A DNA stretch of 64,000 bases from Cupriavidus respiraculi (GTDB taxonomy: Bacteria; Pseudomonadota; Gammaproteobacteria; Burkholderiales; Burkholderiaceae). The stretch is taken from positions 372,001-436,000 of the forward strand of contig NZ_CAJZAH010000001.1 of assembly GCF_914271545.1 (NCBI RefSeq). Direction: 5' to 3'. The translations under genes and the position numbers were made by a program. Below the pieces are notes generated by a model. It did no database searches and was not told the DNA's origin. It saw only the letters and a list, made by a program, of their open reading frames with translations. How positions within the stretch are numbered: position 1 is the first letter of the stretch; every line of letters begins with the position of its first letter. Below are positions 53,892 to 61,996 of this stretch, piece after piece.

Positions 53892-54629
53892 ATGGCCGAG
53901 TTGATAAAAATCGAATCAGAAAATTTCGTCCGGGTCATTACGATGAATCGGCCGGATAAGAGAAACGCGCTGAACTCGGAAATGTGCGACGCGTTGCACG
54001 ACGCGTGGCAAGACTTCGCGGGCTCAGAGGATCGCGTTGCCCTGCTACGTGCAGAGGGGTCGGTGTTTACGGCAGGCCTCGACACGAACGATCCACCGGA
54101 TTCCTTTTGGCATGCCATTCCCAATGTCGCATTTGACATTGGAAAGCCGGTTATTGCAGCGGTTAATGGCCCCGTGATAGCGGCGGGCGTATCGATGCTT
54201 GCATTCTGCGATCTTTGTGTAGCGACTTCGGCAACGACCTTCGTTTATCCCGAAGGTCGCCTAGGCATGGCAGCCGGCTTGATTAGCTCGCTGGTCGGTC
54301 GGATTCCCCACAAGATCGCGATGGAGCTCATGTTGACCGGGCGCCCGGTATCCGCCCAACGGGCCTATGAAGTCGGATTCGTAAACGAACTCTGTGAACC
54401 AGGAAGCGAAACAGAGGCAGCTCTAGTGACAGCGCGTCAGATTGCGAGCGCAGCGCCGCTGGTACTGCGTTTCCTCAAACAGGCGGCGAGACACTCGATT
54501 CCGGTAGGACTGGTTGAGGCAGGCTATAGCGCCCAGTACCAAGCTCAGATGCTGGCCAGGAGTGAAGACGCCCGGGAAGGGGCGTTGGCGGCCAAGGAGC
54601 GTCGCGCTCCCGTTTTCGTGGGCCGCTAG
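53892..54629 (+). CDS. Enoyl-CoA hydratase/isomerase-family protein
   Basis: A 245-residue crotonase (VRVITMNRPDKRNALNSEMC). Oxyanion-hole motifs SVFTAGLDTNDP and AAVNGPVIAAGVSMLAFCD. The catalytic segment reads FVYPEGRLGMAAGLISSLVG; the two-Glu arrangement of classical hydratases is not obvious, so the activity may differ. It lies 7 bases after the ECI2-like gene in the same operon. Confidence 0.85.
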   Translation: MAELIKIESENFVRVITMNRPDKRNALNSEMCDALHDAWQDFAGSEDRVALLRAEGSVFTAGLDTNDPPDSFWHAIPNVAFDIGKPVIAAVNGPVIAAGVSMLAFCDLCVATSATTFVYPEGRLGMAAGLISSLVGRIPHKIAMELMLTGRPVSAQRAYEVGFVNELCEPGSETEAALVTARQIASAAPLVLRFLKQAARHSIPVGLVEAGYSAQYQAQMLARSEDAREGALAAKERRAPVFVGR

Positions 54630-54658
54630 GACTAACTAACACAGTAGGGGACTGAGAA

Positions 54659-55840
54659 ATGGATCTGAATTTCACAGAAGAAGAGCAGGAATTTAGAAAA
54701 GAGGTACATGCGTGGATCGACGCCCATTTGCCGAAGGAGATCTCGCACAAGGTGCACAACGGACTGCAGCTATCCCGCACCGATATGCAGCGTTGGCACC
54801 AAATTCTGGGGAAAAAGGGTTGGCTGACGTATAAGTGGCCAGTCGAGTTCGGCGGCACGGGCTGGACACCAGTGCAGCGGCACATATTCGAGGAAGAGTG
54901 CGCGTTGGCAGGAGCACCGCGACTCGTGCCCTATGGGCCTGTCATGGTGGCACCAGTCATCATGGCATTTGGTAACGCTGAGCAACAGGCGCGCTTCTTG
55001 CCCGGCATTGTGACGGGCGATGTTTGGTGGAGCCAGGGTTACAGCGAGCCGGGATCGGGTTCCGACCTGGCTTCGCTCAAGACACGAGCGGAGCGAAAGG
55101 GAGACAAGTACATAGTCAATGGTCAAAAGATCTGGACCACGTTGGCTCAGTACGGGGAGTGGATTTTCTGTCTCGTCCGGACCAATACAGAAGGGAAGCC
55201 GCAGGCAGGGATCAGTTTCCTGCTCATTGACATGCGTTCGCCTGGCGTCACGGTTCGGCCCATTAAGCTGCTGGACGGCGAGTGCGAGGTCAATGAGGTC
55301 TGGTTCGACAATGTTGAGGTCCCCGTTGAGAACCTGATTGGCGAAGAAAATAAGGGCTGGACCTATGCCAAACACCTTCTCAGTCACGAACGCTCGAACA
55401 TTGCAGAAGTCGGGCGTGCCAAGCGTGAGCTCCGACGCCTGAAGCGAATCGCGGCTGCAGAAGGCATGATGGACGACCCTCGTTTCAAAGACGAGGTTTC
55501 GAAGCTCGAGGTAGATATTATCGCGCTCGAAATGCTGGTTCTTCGCGTTATCTCGGCAGAAAAATCCGGGAAGAATCCATTGGATATCGCAGGCCTACTG
55601 AAAATCCGAGGCAGTGAGATTCAACAGCGCTACAGTGAATTGATGATGCTGGCTGCAGGTCCCTATAGCCTCCCATTTATTCAAGACGCTATGTTGACGG
55701 AGTGGGATGGCGAGTTCCCAGGTGGAGAGCGACGGAACGCTCCGCTTGCCGCGACATATTTTAATCTGCGGAAAACCACTATCTACGGTGGCTCCAATGA
55801 AGTGCAGCGTAACATTGTTTCGCAAGTGGTCCTCGGATAA
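54659..55840 (+). CDS. Acyl-CoA dehydrogenase (large partner)
   Basis: A 393-residue flavoprotein: MDLNFTEEEQEFRKEVHAWI, WWSQGYSEPGSGSDLASLKT (FAD/substrate region), and YGGSNEVQRNIVSQVVLG at the C-terminus. The closest general pattern is PimC-type acyl-CoA dehydrogenases that pair with a second subunit. The following gene supplies that partner. It introduces an alpha,beta double bond into the acyl-CoA made by the CoA transferase. Confidence 0.92.
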   Translation: MDLNFTEEEQEFRKEVHAWIDAHLPKEISHKVHNGLQLSRTDMQRWHQILGKKGWLTYKWPVEFGGTGWTPVQRHIFEEECALAGAPRLVPYGPVMVAPVIMAFGNAEQQARFLPGIVTGDVWWSQGYSEPGSGSDLASLKTRAERKGDKYIVNGQKIWTTLAQYGEWIFCLVRTNTEGKPQAGISFLLIDMRSPGVTVRPIKLLDGECEVNEVWFDNVEVPVENLIGEENKGWTYAKHLLSHERSNIAEVGRAKRELRRLKRIAAAEGMMDDPRFKDEVSKLEVDIIALEMLVLRVISAEKSGKNPLDIAGLLKIRGSEIQQRYSELMMLAAGPYSLPFIQDAMLTEWDGEFPGGERRNAPLAATYFNLRKTTIYGGSNEVQRNIVSQVVLG

Positions 55841-55851
55841 AGGAGTAGAGC

Positions 55852-56967
55852 ATGGATTTCGAATTCACTGACGACCAGGACCAACTGCGAGATGCAGTAA
55901 GAAAGTGGGTAAAGCGTAGCTATACGTTTGAGCACCGTCGCAGTTCCGAGAGCAGCGGCGGATTTTCCCCGGACGCGTATTCGGAGCTTGCGGAGCTTGG
56001 GCTGACTGGACTTTACGTCCCAGAAGAGTATGGCGGCGTCGGTATGGGGCCGGTCGACGTTATGGTGGTTATGGAGGAACTGGGGCGGGGCATCGTACTC
56101 GAACCGCTGGCGCAAGTTCTACTTGCGGGTGCAGTGCTGTCGAACTACGCCGAAGCAAGCGTACGTGCGGCGTGGCTGCCTACGATCGCTTCTGGAGAAA
56201 GTCTGGTCGTACTGGCCCAGCAGGAGCGCGCGAATCGTTATCGCATCGATACGTGCGAGACGCGAGCAGTCGAGACGGCGGAAGGTTGGGAGCTTACTGG
56301 GAGTAAGAGCCTCGTGCCGGTTGGCGATCATGCTGCTGCGTACATTGTACCCGCCATGATTGCTGACACTCTCGGAGCGTTCCTTGTGGAGCGCTCCGCC
56401 CCAGGTGTATTGGTACACCCTTATCAAACTGTCGACGGCTCGCGCGCCGCGGAGCTGACGTTGTCGAAGGCGCCGGGCACGCTAGTCACCCGCGAAGGCC
56501 AGGATTGCCTGTCGTATGCCGTGGATCTTGGCATTGCAATGACGTGTGCAGAGGCCGTGGGCGTGATGGACGTAACCCTGGAGGCTCTGGTGGATTACAT
56601 GAAGACGCGCAAGCAGTTCGGCGTCGCTATCGCGAGCTTCCAAGCGTTGCGTCACCGCGTCGCAGATATGAAGATGAGTCTAGAGCTCGCGAGGTCTATG
56701 AGCTACTACGCCTCGCTCAACGTCAACGCGCCGGCGAACCAGAGACGTCGCGCCATGGCACAAGCGAAATATCAGTTGGGCGGGTCGATGCGATTCGTCG
56801 GCCAGCAGGCCGTGCAATTGCACGGTGGGATTGGAATGACGGATGAGTATATCGTCAGCCACTATTTTAGACGCCTTACCCAAATGGAATCGGTGTTCGG
56901 AGATACGCTGCATCATCTGGCGCAGATGTCGGACTCCATGCATCCCGAGCTTGACAAGGCTGCCTAA
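55852..56967 (+). CDS. Acyl-CoA dehydrogenase (small partner)
   Basis: A 371-residue ACAD: MDFEFTDDQDQLRDAVRKWV, ELGLTGLYVPEEYGGVGMGP and QLHGGIGMTDEYIVSHYFRR. FAD-contact motifs in the middle are weaker than in the upstream ACAD, as often seen in PimD-like partners. It is the last gene of the operon, 11 bases after its partner. A heterodimeric dehydrogenase is the likely product (inference). Confidence 0.9.
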   Translation: MDFEFTDDQDQLRDAVRKWVKRSYTFEHRRSSESSGGFSPDAYSELAELGLTGLYVPEEYGGVGMGPVDVMVVMEELGRGIVLEPLAQVLLAGAVLSNYAEASVRAAWLPTIASGESLVVLAQQERANRYRIDTCETRAVETAEGWELTGSKSLVPVGDHAAAYIVPAMIADTLGAFLVERSAPGVLVHPYQTVDGSRAAELTLSKAPGTLVTREGQDCLSYAVDLGIAMTCAEAVGVMDVTLEALVDYMKTRKQFGVAIASFQALRHRVADMKMSLELARSMSYYASLNVNAPANQRRRAMAQAKYQLGGSMRFVGQQAVQLHGGIGMTDEYIVSHYFRRLTQMESVFGDTLHHLAQMSDSMHPELDKAA

Positions 56968-57088
56968 GGCGCCGCGAAGAGTAAGTGCTCGATGAATTGC
57001 GATGGCGGGTGACCCTCATCGTTTCCGGCAGCGCGGTGGTACATCCTCGCGCTGCTCATAGTATCGGACCGGGATAGTAGCGTAATTG

Positions 57089-57691
57089 ATGCAGACGCAA
57101 CTTCAGTCACGAAGCCAAGTCGGGATCCATGATATTTTTCTTCCAATTCCAATGAAAGTGACTTCGTTGAGTGGCGAGCAGATAATCAGCCGACAAGGCT
57201 ATTCACGCGTAATTAAAGAGGGGAAGTTCGTGAAGCTCCCCGCTTTTTCTCCTGCGAGTCTGTTCTTGGGCGGCTCTATTTTTAAGAGCTCGCATTGCAG
57301 CTTCGATCTGGATGTAACTAGTTATTCTGTGGTGCGTGATCAACCAATGCACGATCTGTGGGATTCCAGGCCGCTTTGGGAGGCAATTTCATTGTCGGTG
57401 TTTATGAATCCAAAGGAAGCTTGGAATATTGCAGATATAGCGGATAGTTTGCAGACAACATCCTCGAGAGTCAGGCGGACCCTCTTCAGCCAGGGCAATT
57501 GCTTCACGGAAATATGTAACACGCAGCGGCTTATGCGTTCGCTGTTCGAATTGGCAGGACTGGAAAGATCTATACCGGATATTTCGAACAGAATTGGGTG
57601 GAGCCAATCCTATGACTTTGAGTCATCTTTCTATAATAGATTTAAAGTTTCGGCAGATGTTATTTGCGGAATGAAATTTTATGCCCGCTAG
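57089..57691 (+). CDS. AraC-like HTH protein, AT-richer, possibly acquired
   Basis: About 200 residues from the ATG at 57089 (an ATG at 57151 is also possible; no convincing RBS for either). The C-terminal half has AraC-type features: WNIADIADSLQTTSSRVRRTLFSQGNCFTEICNTQRLMRS, then ISNRIGWSQSYDFESSFYNRF. The N-terminal half has no recognised sensor domain. Base composition is lower in GC than the flanking operon. It lies between the catabolic operon and the convergent P450 cluster and might regulate either. Confidence 0.6.
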   Translation: MQTQLQSRSQVGIHDIFLPIPMKVTSLSGEQIISRQGYSRVIKEGKFVKLPAFSPASLFLGGSIFKSSHCSFDLDVTSYSVVRDQPMHDLWDSRPLWEAISLSVFMNPKEAWNIADIADSLQTTSSRVRRTLFSQGNCFTEICNTQRLMRSLFELAGLERSIPDISNRIGWSQSYDFESSFYNRFKVSADVICGMKFYAR

Positions 57692-57719
57692 GCGATCTAT
57701 TTAGAGGAGCTCTACTGAA

Positions 57720-57887
57720 CGTTTGCCAGCCATCAACCGCTTCGAAAGAGATGGGCGGCCGTTGGGCAGGCCGCCCTCTTTTGCGATGGAAGTACCATCC
57801 GCCCCAGCCTCGCGCGCGCAGGCTGCTCGTGCCGCCGTGATGCCGGCGGCCGTTGCCCCGATGACTACGATTTGCTTAGGGGAATCA
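57720..57887 (-). pseudogene. Ferredoxin reductase, N-terminal remnant (copy B)
   Basis: Directly after the ferredoxin stop the minus strand reads KQIVVIGATAAGITAARAAC (FAD-binding GxGxxG-like segment) and, about 20 residues later, LPNGRPSLSKRLMAGKR, matching the LPYDRPPLSK motif of P450-type ferredoxin reductases. Nothing further remains toward 57720. The P450 therefore has no local reductase. Confidence 0.75.
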
Positions 57888-58086
57888 TCAGAGAGCCTCG
57901 TGAATCTCGATTGCCAACGCCGGACAGATCCCAGCAGCCAAGCGTGCAGATTTTGTATTGATCGGCCGACGGATCGGCATTCAAAAGAATGACGATTCCG
58001 TCATCCTTTTGGTCGAACAGATCCGGCGCATTGACGACGCATTGGCCGGAACCGCAGCATTTTTCGGGATAGATTGTGATTTTCAT
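57888..58086 (-). pseudogene. 3Fe-4S ferredoxin with a one-base frameshift
   Basis: MKITIYPEKCCGSGQCVVNA starts a P450-type ferredoxin with the first cluster cysteines. After ADPSADQYK the frame is lost, but the other frame gives SARLAAGICPALAIEIHEAL and the stop at 57888. Comparison with the fragment at 47.7 kb shows one extra A in the run at 57951-57954 (T-run on the plus strand). Corrected, it would be 65 residues, the usual size. It could be real decay or a sequencing error. Confidence 0.82.
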
Positions 58087-58106
58087 CGTGATTCGCCGTA
58101 GTGGAT

Positions 58107-59423
58107 TTACCAGCTAACGGGCAGTGCCCTAACACCATACATGAGCGAATCGCTCTTGAACGCGAGGCTCTCGATGGGCACGGCCAGCCGAAGATTCGGC
58201 AGGCGCTTCAGTAGGGCGGTGAACATGATCTGCATTTCGACTCTGGCGAGAACTTGTCCCATGCACTGATGCGGGCCGTATCCGAATGCGATCTGTGTCC
58301 GGGCATCACGGCGGAGGTCAAAGACGTGGGGATCTTTGAACTGCTCCTGGTCGCGATTTGCGGAAATACTAAGCACGACAACGGGATCACCGGCTCGGAT
58401 CAATTGCCCATTCACGACAACGTCCTCCAGTGCGACACGTCGCGTCCCGGACTGTATGACATCCAGGAAGCGTAGCATCTCCTCCACCGCGTTTGGAACG
58501 AGGCTTGGATTCTGGCGAAGCTCTTCCCAGATGTCCGGCCTCTGAAGTAGGAAGAGCACCCCCATCGACGTCGTATTTGCCGTCGTCTCGTGCCCGGCAA
58601 TCAGCAGAAGCCTTCCAAGCGAGACCACGTCTGTTTCAGTGATATCGCCCTTCCGTACATGATTAACGATAAGGCGACTGAGGATGTCCTCCCCGGGGCT
58701 TTCGGATCTCTTCGCCACCAGTTCACGCAGGTATTCGCACAACGCTTGATTCGCGGCGCTAGCCTCTTCCCTCGTCGCGGTGCTCGACGTCATGATCATC
58801 GCCTGTTCTTGGAAGAAGTCGTGATCGTCGTATGGAACACCAAGCAACTCTGAGATAGCCAATGCTGGTGTCGCCAATGTAAAGGCGCTAACCAGGTCAG
58901 AAGGCTGCGGCCCCATCGCAAAATCTTCCAAGAGCTTGTCCACGATGGCCTGAAGTCGCGGCCGCAGATTCTCGATCTTTCGGATCGTGAATTCGCTGGT
59001 CAGCATCCGCCGTTGCTCTGAATGCTTGGGTTCATCCATGGTAATGAAGGTCCGGTTACTACTCCGAACAACCTTTACTGCGGCGCTGGAAGAGGGAAAT
59101 CCCGGATGTGAGACGTCGGAGCTAAAGCGAGAGTCCGACAAGACAGCGCGAACATCGTCATAACGCGTGACAAGCCAAGCGATCTTTCCGTCCCAAAGCT
59201 TACCTCGTGCCAATTCGCCCTTCTGTTGCATCTGGAAGAACACCGGCGGCGGCGCCAAGGGATCTACGCGCTTAGGGGGGAAATCTGGGATTCCGCCGCT
59301 GTCGCCCTCAGCGTGAAAAGGACACGCTGATTTCGGCTCGTTCGCAGCCGCATCAAAAGGACAGCGCCCTTCTACCGCGGAAGATGGGTTGGAGGAAGGG
59401 GTGGGAGCAGGCGACTCCGTCAT
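58107..59423 (-). CDS. Cytochrome P450
   Basis: A 438-residue soluble bacterial P450. I-helix oxygen motif AGHETT (276-281), K-helix ExxR (Glu315-Arg318) and the haem loop FGYGPHQCMGQ with Cys387 as ligand are all intact. The first 40 residues carry two CPF motifs (RCPF and ACPF). It is followed on the same strand by a ferredoxin gene 20 bases downstream. Monooxygenation of the operon's hydrophobic substrate before CoA activation is a reasonable inference. Start at 59423. Confidence 0.95.
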   Translation of the reverse strand: MTESPAPTPSSNPSSAVEGRCPFDAAANEPKSACPFHAEGDSGGIPDFPPKRVDPLAPPPVFFQMQQKGELARGKLWDGKIAWLVTRYDDVRAVLSDSRFSSDVSHPGFPSSSAAVKVVRSSNRTFITMDEPKHSEQRRMLTSEFTIRKIENLRPRLQAIVDKLLEDFAMGPQPSDLVSAFTLATPALAISELLGVPYDDHDFFQEQAMIMTSSTATREEASAANQALCEYLRELVAKRSESPGEDILSRLIVNHVRKGDITETDVVSLGRLLLIAGHETTANTTSMGVLFLLQRPDIWEELRQNPSLVPNAVEEMLRFLDVIQSGTRRVALEDVVVNGQLIRAGDPVVVLSISANRDQEQFKDPHVFDLRRDARTQIAFGYGPHQCMGQVLARVEMQIMFTALLKRLPNLRLAVPIESLAFKSDSLMYGVRALPVSW

Positions 59424-59457
59424 GGAAATATCTCCGAGGGCGATTGGTGGCTAATGT

Positions 59458-59472
59458 TAGGTAGCCTACCTA
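59458..59472. promoter_or_regulatory. 15-bp perfect palindrome upstream of the P450 gene
   Basis: TAGGTAG-C-CTACCTA lies 34 bases before the P450 start. It would overlap the promoter or leader. Its form fits a dimeric repressor site (TetR or MarR type), but no such regulator is adjacent on that side. Confidence 0.5.
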
Positions 59473-59529
59473 TGTGGCGCAAAGGGGGGTTTACCCTCAA
59501 CAACAGAATCGAAGGTCGACCCGTAGACA

Positions 59530-59895
59530 TCAGAAGAAAGCGGAGAACCCATATGTGGCGATATGCCCGCCGACGTTGGAGTGCTTGCCCGCCCGCAACA
59601 CCATCGCCATGGCATTCCAGCGCGCCATGGCGGCCAGTCGGCGCTCGATCGAGGTGTCGCCTGGGTACGGCTGCTCGCCCGATTCGGCAATCGTATTGAC
59701 GTAGGGCGTCGTGATTGCGCCATGGAAATCCCCGTGTCGGGCCGCGTCCGATTCATGCAGGCGGCCGATCAGGTAGTGGGCGCGTTCGCGGCCTTCCACT
59801 TCGGTCACGGCGGCCAGGGCCTCAATCCATTCCTGGGTTTCCTGCGGGTCCACATCCAGCGGCAATACGTGTAGCGGCAACACCGGGGCATTCAT
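59530..59895 (-). pseudogene. Pyruvate dehydrogenase E1 (AceE/MdeB-like), N-terminal stub
   Basis: LDVDPQETQEWIEALAAVTEVEGRERAHYL, YVNTI and RWNAMAMVLRAGKHSNVGGHIATY are the N-terminus of homodimeric AceE-type E1 proteins. After GGHIATY the sequence becomes unrelated and stops at 59530, so about 85 percent of the about 890-residue protein is lost. GGAG favours the ATG at 59895. It is divergent from a MarR gene, as with methionine-catabolism mdeB loci (inference). Confidence 0.82.
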
Positions 59896-59974
59896 CTCTG
59901 TCTCCATGGGATTGACGGGGCTTCGGTTCGCATCAGGCCCGGTCGGATAGGCGTGGCCATTGCGCTTCAAATGA

Positions 59975-60034
59975 ATTGCAGTTGCAATCGTCTGGGCATT
60001 GTGAGCGCTCTGCGGCATAATTGCAACTGCAACT
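59975..60034. promoter_or_regulatory. Two inverted copies of a MarR-type operator
   Basis: ATTGCAGTTGCAAT (59975-59988) and ATTGCAACTGCAACT (60020-60034) contain the same core TTGCAACTGCAA in opposite orientation, and each is nearly palindromic. They lie between the divergent aceE-like stub and the MarR gene, the second just before the MarR RBS (GGAG). Autoregulation by MarR is the natural reading. Confidence 0.68.
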
Positions 60035-60046
60035 ATTGGAGATACC

Positions 60047-60490
60047 ATGTCGACTGAGAAGCCGGATTTGTGGTTTTCGTTTGTACGGTCGCACCGGGCC
60101 TTGATACGTGAGGTGGATCGGCGTCTTGCCGAGGCTGGACTGCCTGTCTACGCGTGGTACGACGTGCTGTGGGGGATTGAAAGCGGGCCGGAGGAAAGCC
60201 GCCGGATGCATGAGCTGGCCGATGTGCTTGCCATCGAGCGGTACAACCTGACTCGCCTGATTGACCGGCTGGAGCGTGAAGAGCTGGTGACCCGTATCCG
60301 GTCAGAGGAAGACGGCCGCGCCGCGTTCGTGTCCGTCACACGGCAAGGTAAGGCCTTGCGCAAGAAGATGTGGGGCATCTACGAGGCGGCGGTCAAAGAA
60401 CTGTTTCTGGCCGAGTTCCGGCCGGAAGACATCGGGCGATTTTCTCGTGCGCTGGATGCGGCGGCAGCCAAAGCGGGGTGGCCGAAATAG
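60047..60490 (+). CDS. MarR-family transcriptional regulator
   Basis: A 147-residue MarR protein: dimerisation helices, then winged HTH (MHELADVLAIERYNLTRLIDRLEREELVTRIRSEEDGRAAFVSVT). GGAG lies 6 bases before the ATG. It is divergent from the aceE-like stub, which it presumably controlled. Its ligand is unknown. Confidence 0.92.
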   Translation: MSTEKPDLWFSFVRSHRALIREVDRRLAEAGLPVYAWYDVLWGIESGPEESRRMHELADVLAIERYNLTRLIDRLEREELVTRIRSEEDGRAAFVSVTRQGKALRKKMWGIYEAAVKELFLAEFRPEDIGRFSRALDAAAAKAGWPK

Positions 60491-60847
60491 GTTCGAACTC
60501 CCTTTTCGTGCGGTGACGCTTCTGGCTCGCGCCGGAGGGGACGAATGTGTCCGCTTTTTGGGACACGTTCGACTTAGTTGGCAACGGCGGTACCCTGACG
60601 CCTCAATCAAAGGTCAGTGGCATGACCGGCGCTTACCGGCCCACCCTAAGCGGACATCAGGATGGAGCAGAGACTGATATCCATTAGGCGCCCCGCATGA
60701 CTGAAGAATTCCCTCAGAACGTTGTCTGCAACGCTTCATTTAATAGCTGGACAACGTATGCTTCGACCGCTTTGTGCCCGGTGAGGGCCTAGCTAGAGCG
60801 ACGGCTGAGTTCCGTCCGTAGCGACAAAACGTAGTTTGGCTCACCAA
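60491..60847. other. 357-base gap, no gene recognised
   Basis: Between MarR and the convergent LacI gene. No coding frame of note; an imperfect inverted pair (GTGTCC at 60547-60552 and GGACAC at 60561-60566) lies near 60555. No RNA gene recognised. Confidence 0.45.
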
Positions 60848-61867
60848 CTATTGGGGCGGCGCCGTACTTTCGCGAACTACAAGGTCAGGCTCGAACTCGG
60901 TCTGAATGCGTTTGGACCCGCCTTCAATCTGATCAACCAGGTTACGAGAAGTAAGTTCGCCAATCAGAACGGGATTCGAGTGTACGGTCGTGAGTGCGGG
61001 CGTCATCAGTTCCGCCATCTGCCAGTCGCCGAAGCCTGTAACTGAGATGTCGCTCGGAACCGATAGTCCCAATGTGCGGCACTCCGCGATCGCTGCCACA
61101 GCAACGAAGTCATTGATGCATATCAGGGCAGTCGGCTGTTCCTGATGCGGCAGCGAGTCATTACGCTCGAGACAGGTCCGAACCGCTTGCCGGACGGCAG
61201 ATGCTTCGTACGGTGTCGGGAGAATGCGGTCGTCGGGTATCGAAATGCCGTTCTCACTGAGGACGTCTTGGATGCCCAGAAGTCGTTGAGAGGAGAGAAA
61301 TTGAGTCTCTAGTGGCCCTGGGAGGACGGCAAACTTTCGATGTCCCTGTTTGACCAAATGGCTCGTCAACCTGCGCATCGCCAAGCGATTGTCATATCCC
61401 ACCGTGGGATGCATACCCTCACGATCGACGGCCCACATTAGGACATACGGAATGGCATGCTTGTGGATTAGCGAGAAGACGTCAGGGTGATGCTGTGACC
61501 CGATAATGGCGATTCCGTCGACTCTGCGCTCCAAAAGCGCGCGCGCGCAGCGTAGTTCTGTCTCACTGTCGTCCCGGTGGCACGTCAATAAAACGGTGTA
61601 TCCGAGCCGATCGAGCTGCGCCTCTAAGGTATCGACCGCTTTCGCGTAAAGCTCGTTCATCAGTGTCGGCGCAATGATGCCGACCGATCGCGTGCGCCCT
61701 TGACGCAGGTCCCGAGCCGAGGAAGACGGGACGTAGTTGAGGCTTGCGATGGCGTTCTGCACGCGCTCCAGCGTGTCAGGTCGCAGCCGATCCGGCGATG
61801 TCAGTGCACGGGAGACTGTTGCCGAGGAAACGCCGGCGAGGAGGGCGACTTGCTTGACATTCACCAT
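60848..61867 (-). CDS. LacI-family transcriptional regulator (copy B)
   Basis: A 339-residue LacI-type repressor, the duplicate of the protein at 42007-43029. HTH and hinge are the same; differences are scattered through the effector domain (for example GSKRIQTEFEPDLVVRE against GAKNIQTEFEPDLVIRE). It is followed upstream on the same strand by an intact Bug gene 129 bases away. The likely order of transcription is CoA transferase, Bug, LacI. Confidence 0.92.
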   Translation of the reverse strand: MVNVKQVALLAGVSSATVSRALTSPDRLRPDTLERVQNAIASLNYVPSSSARDLRQGRTRSVGIIAPTLMNELYAKAVDTLEAQLDRLGYTVLLTCHRDDSETELRCARALLERRVDGIAIIGSQHHPDVFSLIHKHAIPYVLMWAVDREGMHPTVGYDNRLAMRRLTSHLVKQGHRKFAVLPGPLETQFLSSQRLLGIQDVLSENGISIPDDRILPTPYEASAVRQAVRTCLERNDSLPHQEQPTALICINDFVAVAAIAECRTLGLSVPSDISVTGFGDWQMAELMTPALTTVHSNPVLIGELTSRNLVDQIEGGSKRIQTEFEPDLVVRESTAPPQ

Positions 61868-61996
61868 ATCGGATCAGCGGTTATCTTCAGCCTGGGATAT
61901 CGGCCGACTGCCGTCATTGTAACGACCTTGGTAGTCCACAGGCAGTTTCCGTCGTCGGGGGGTATCCCGACGACGGACCGGCATTCCCGGTGAGGG

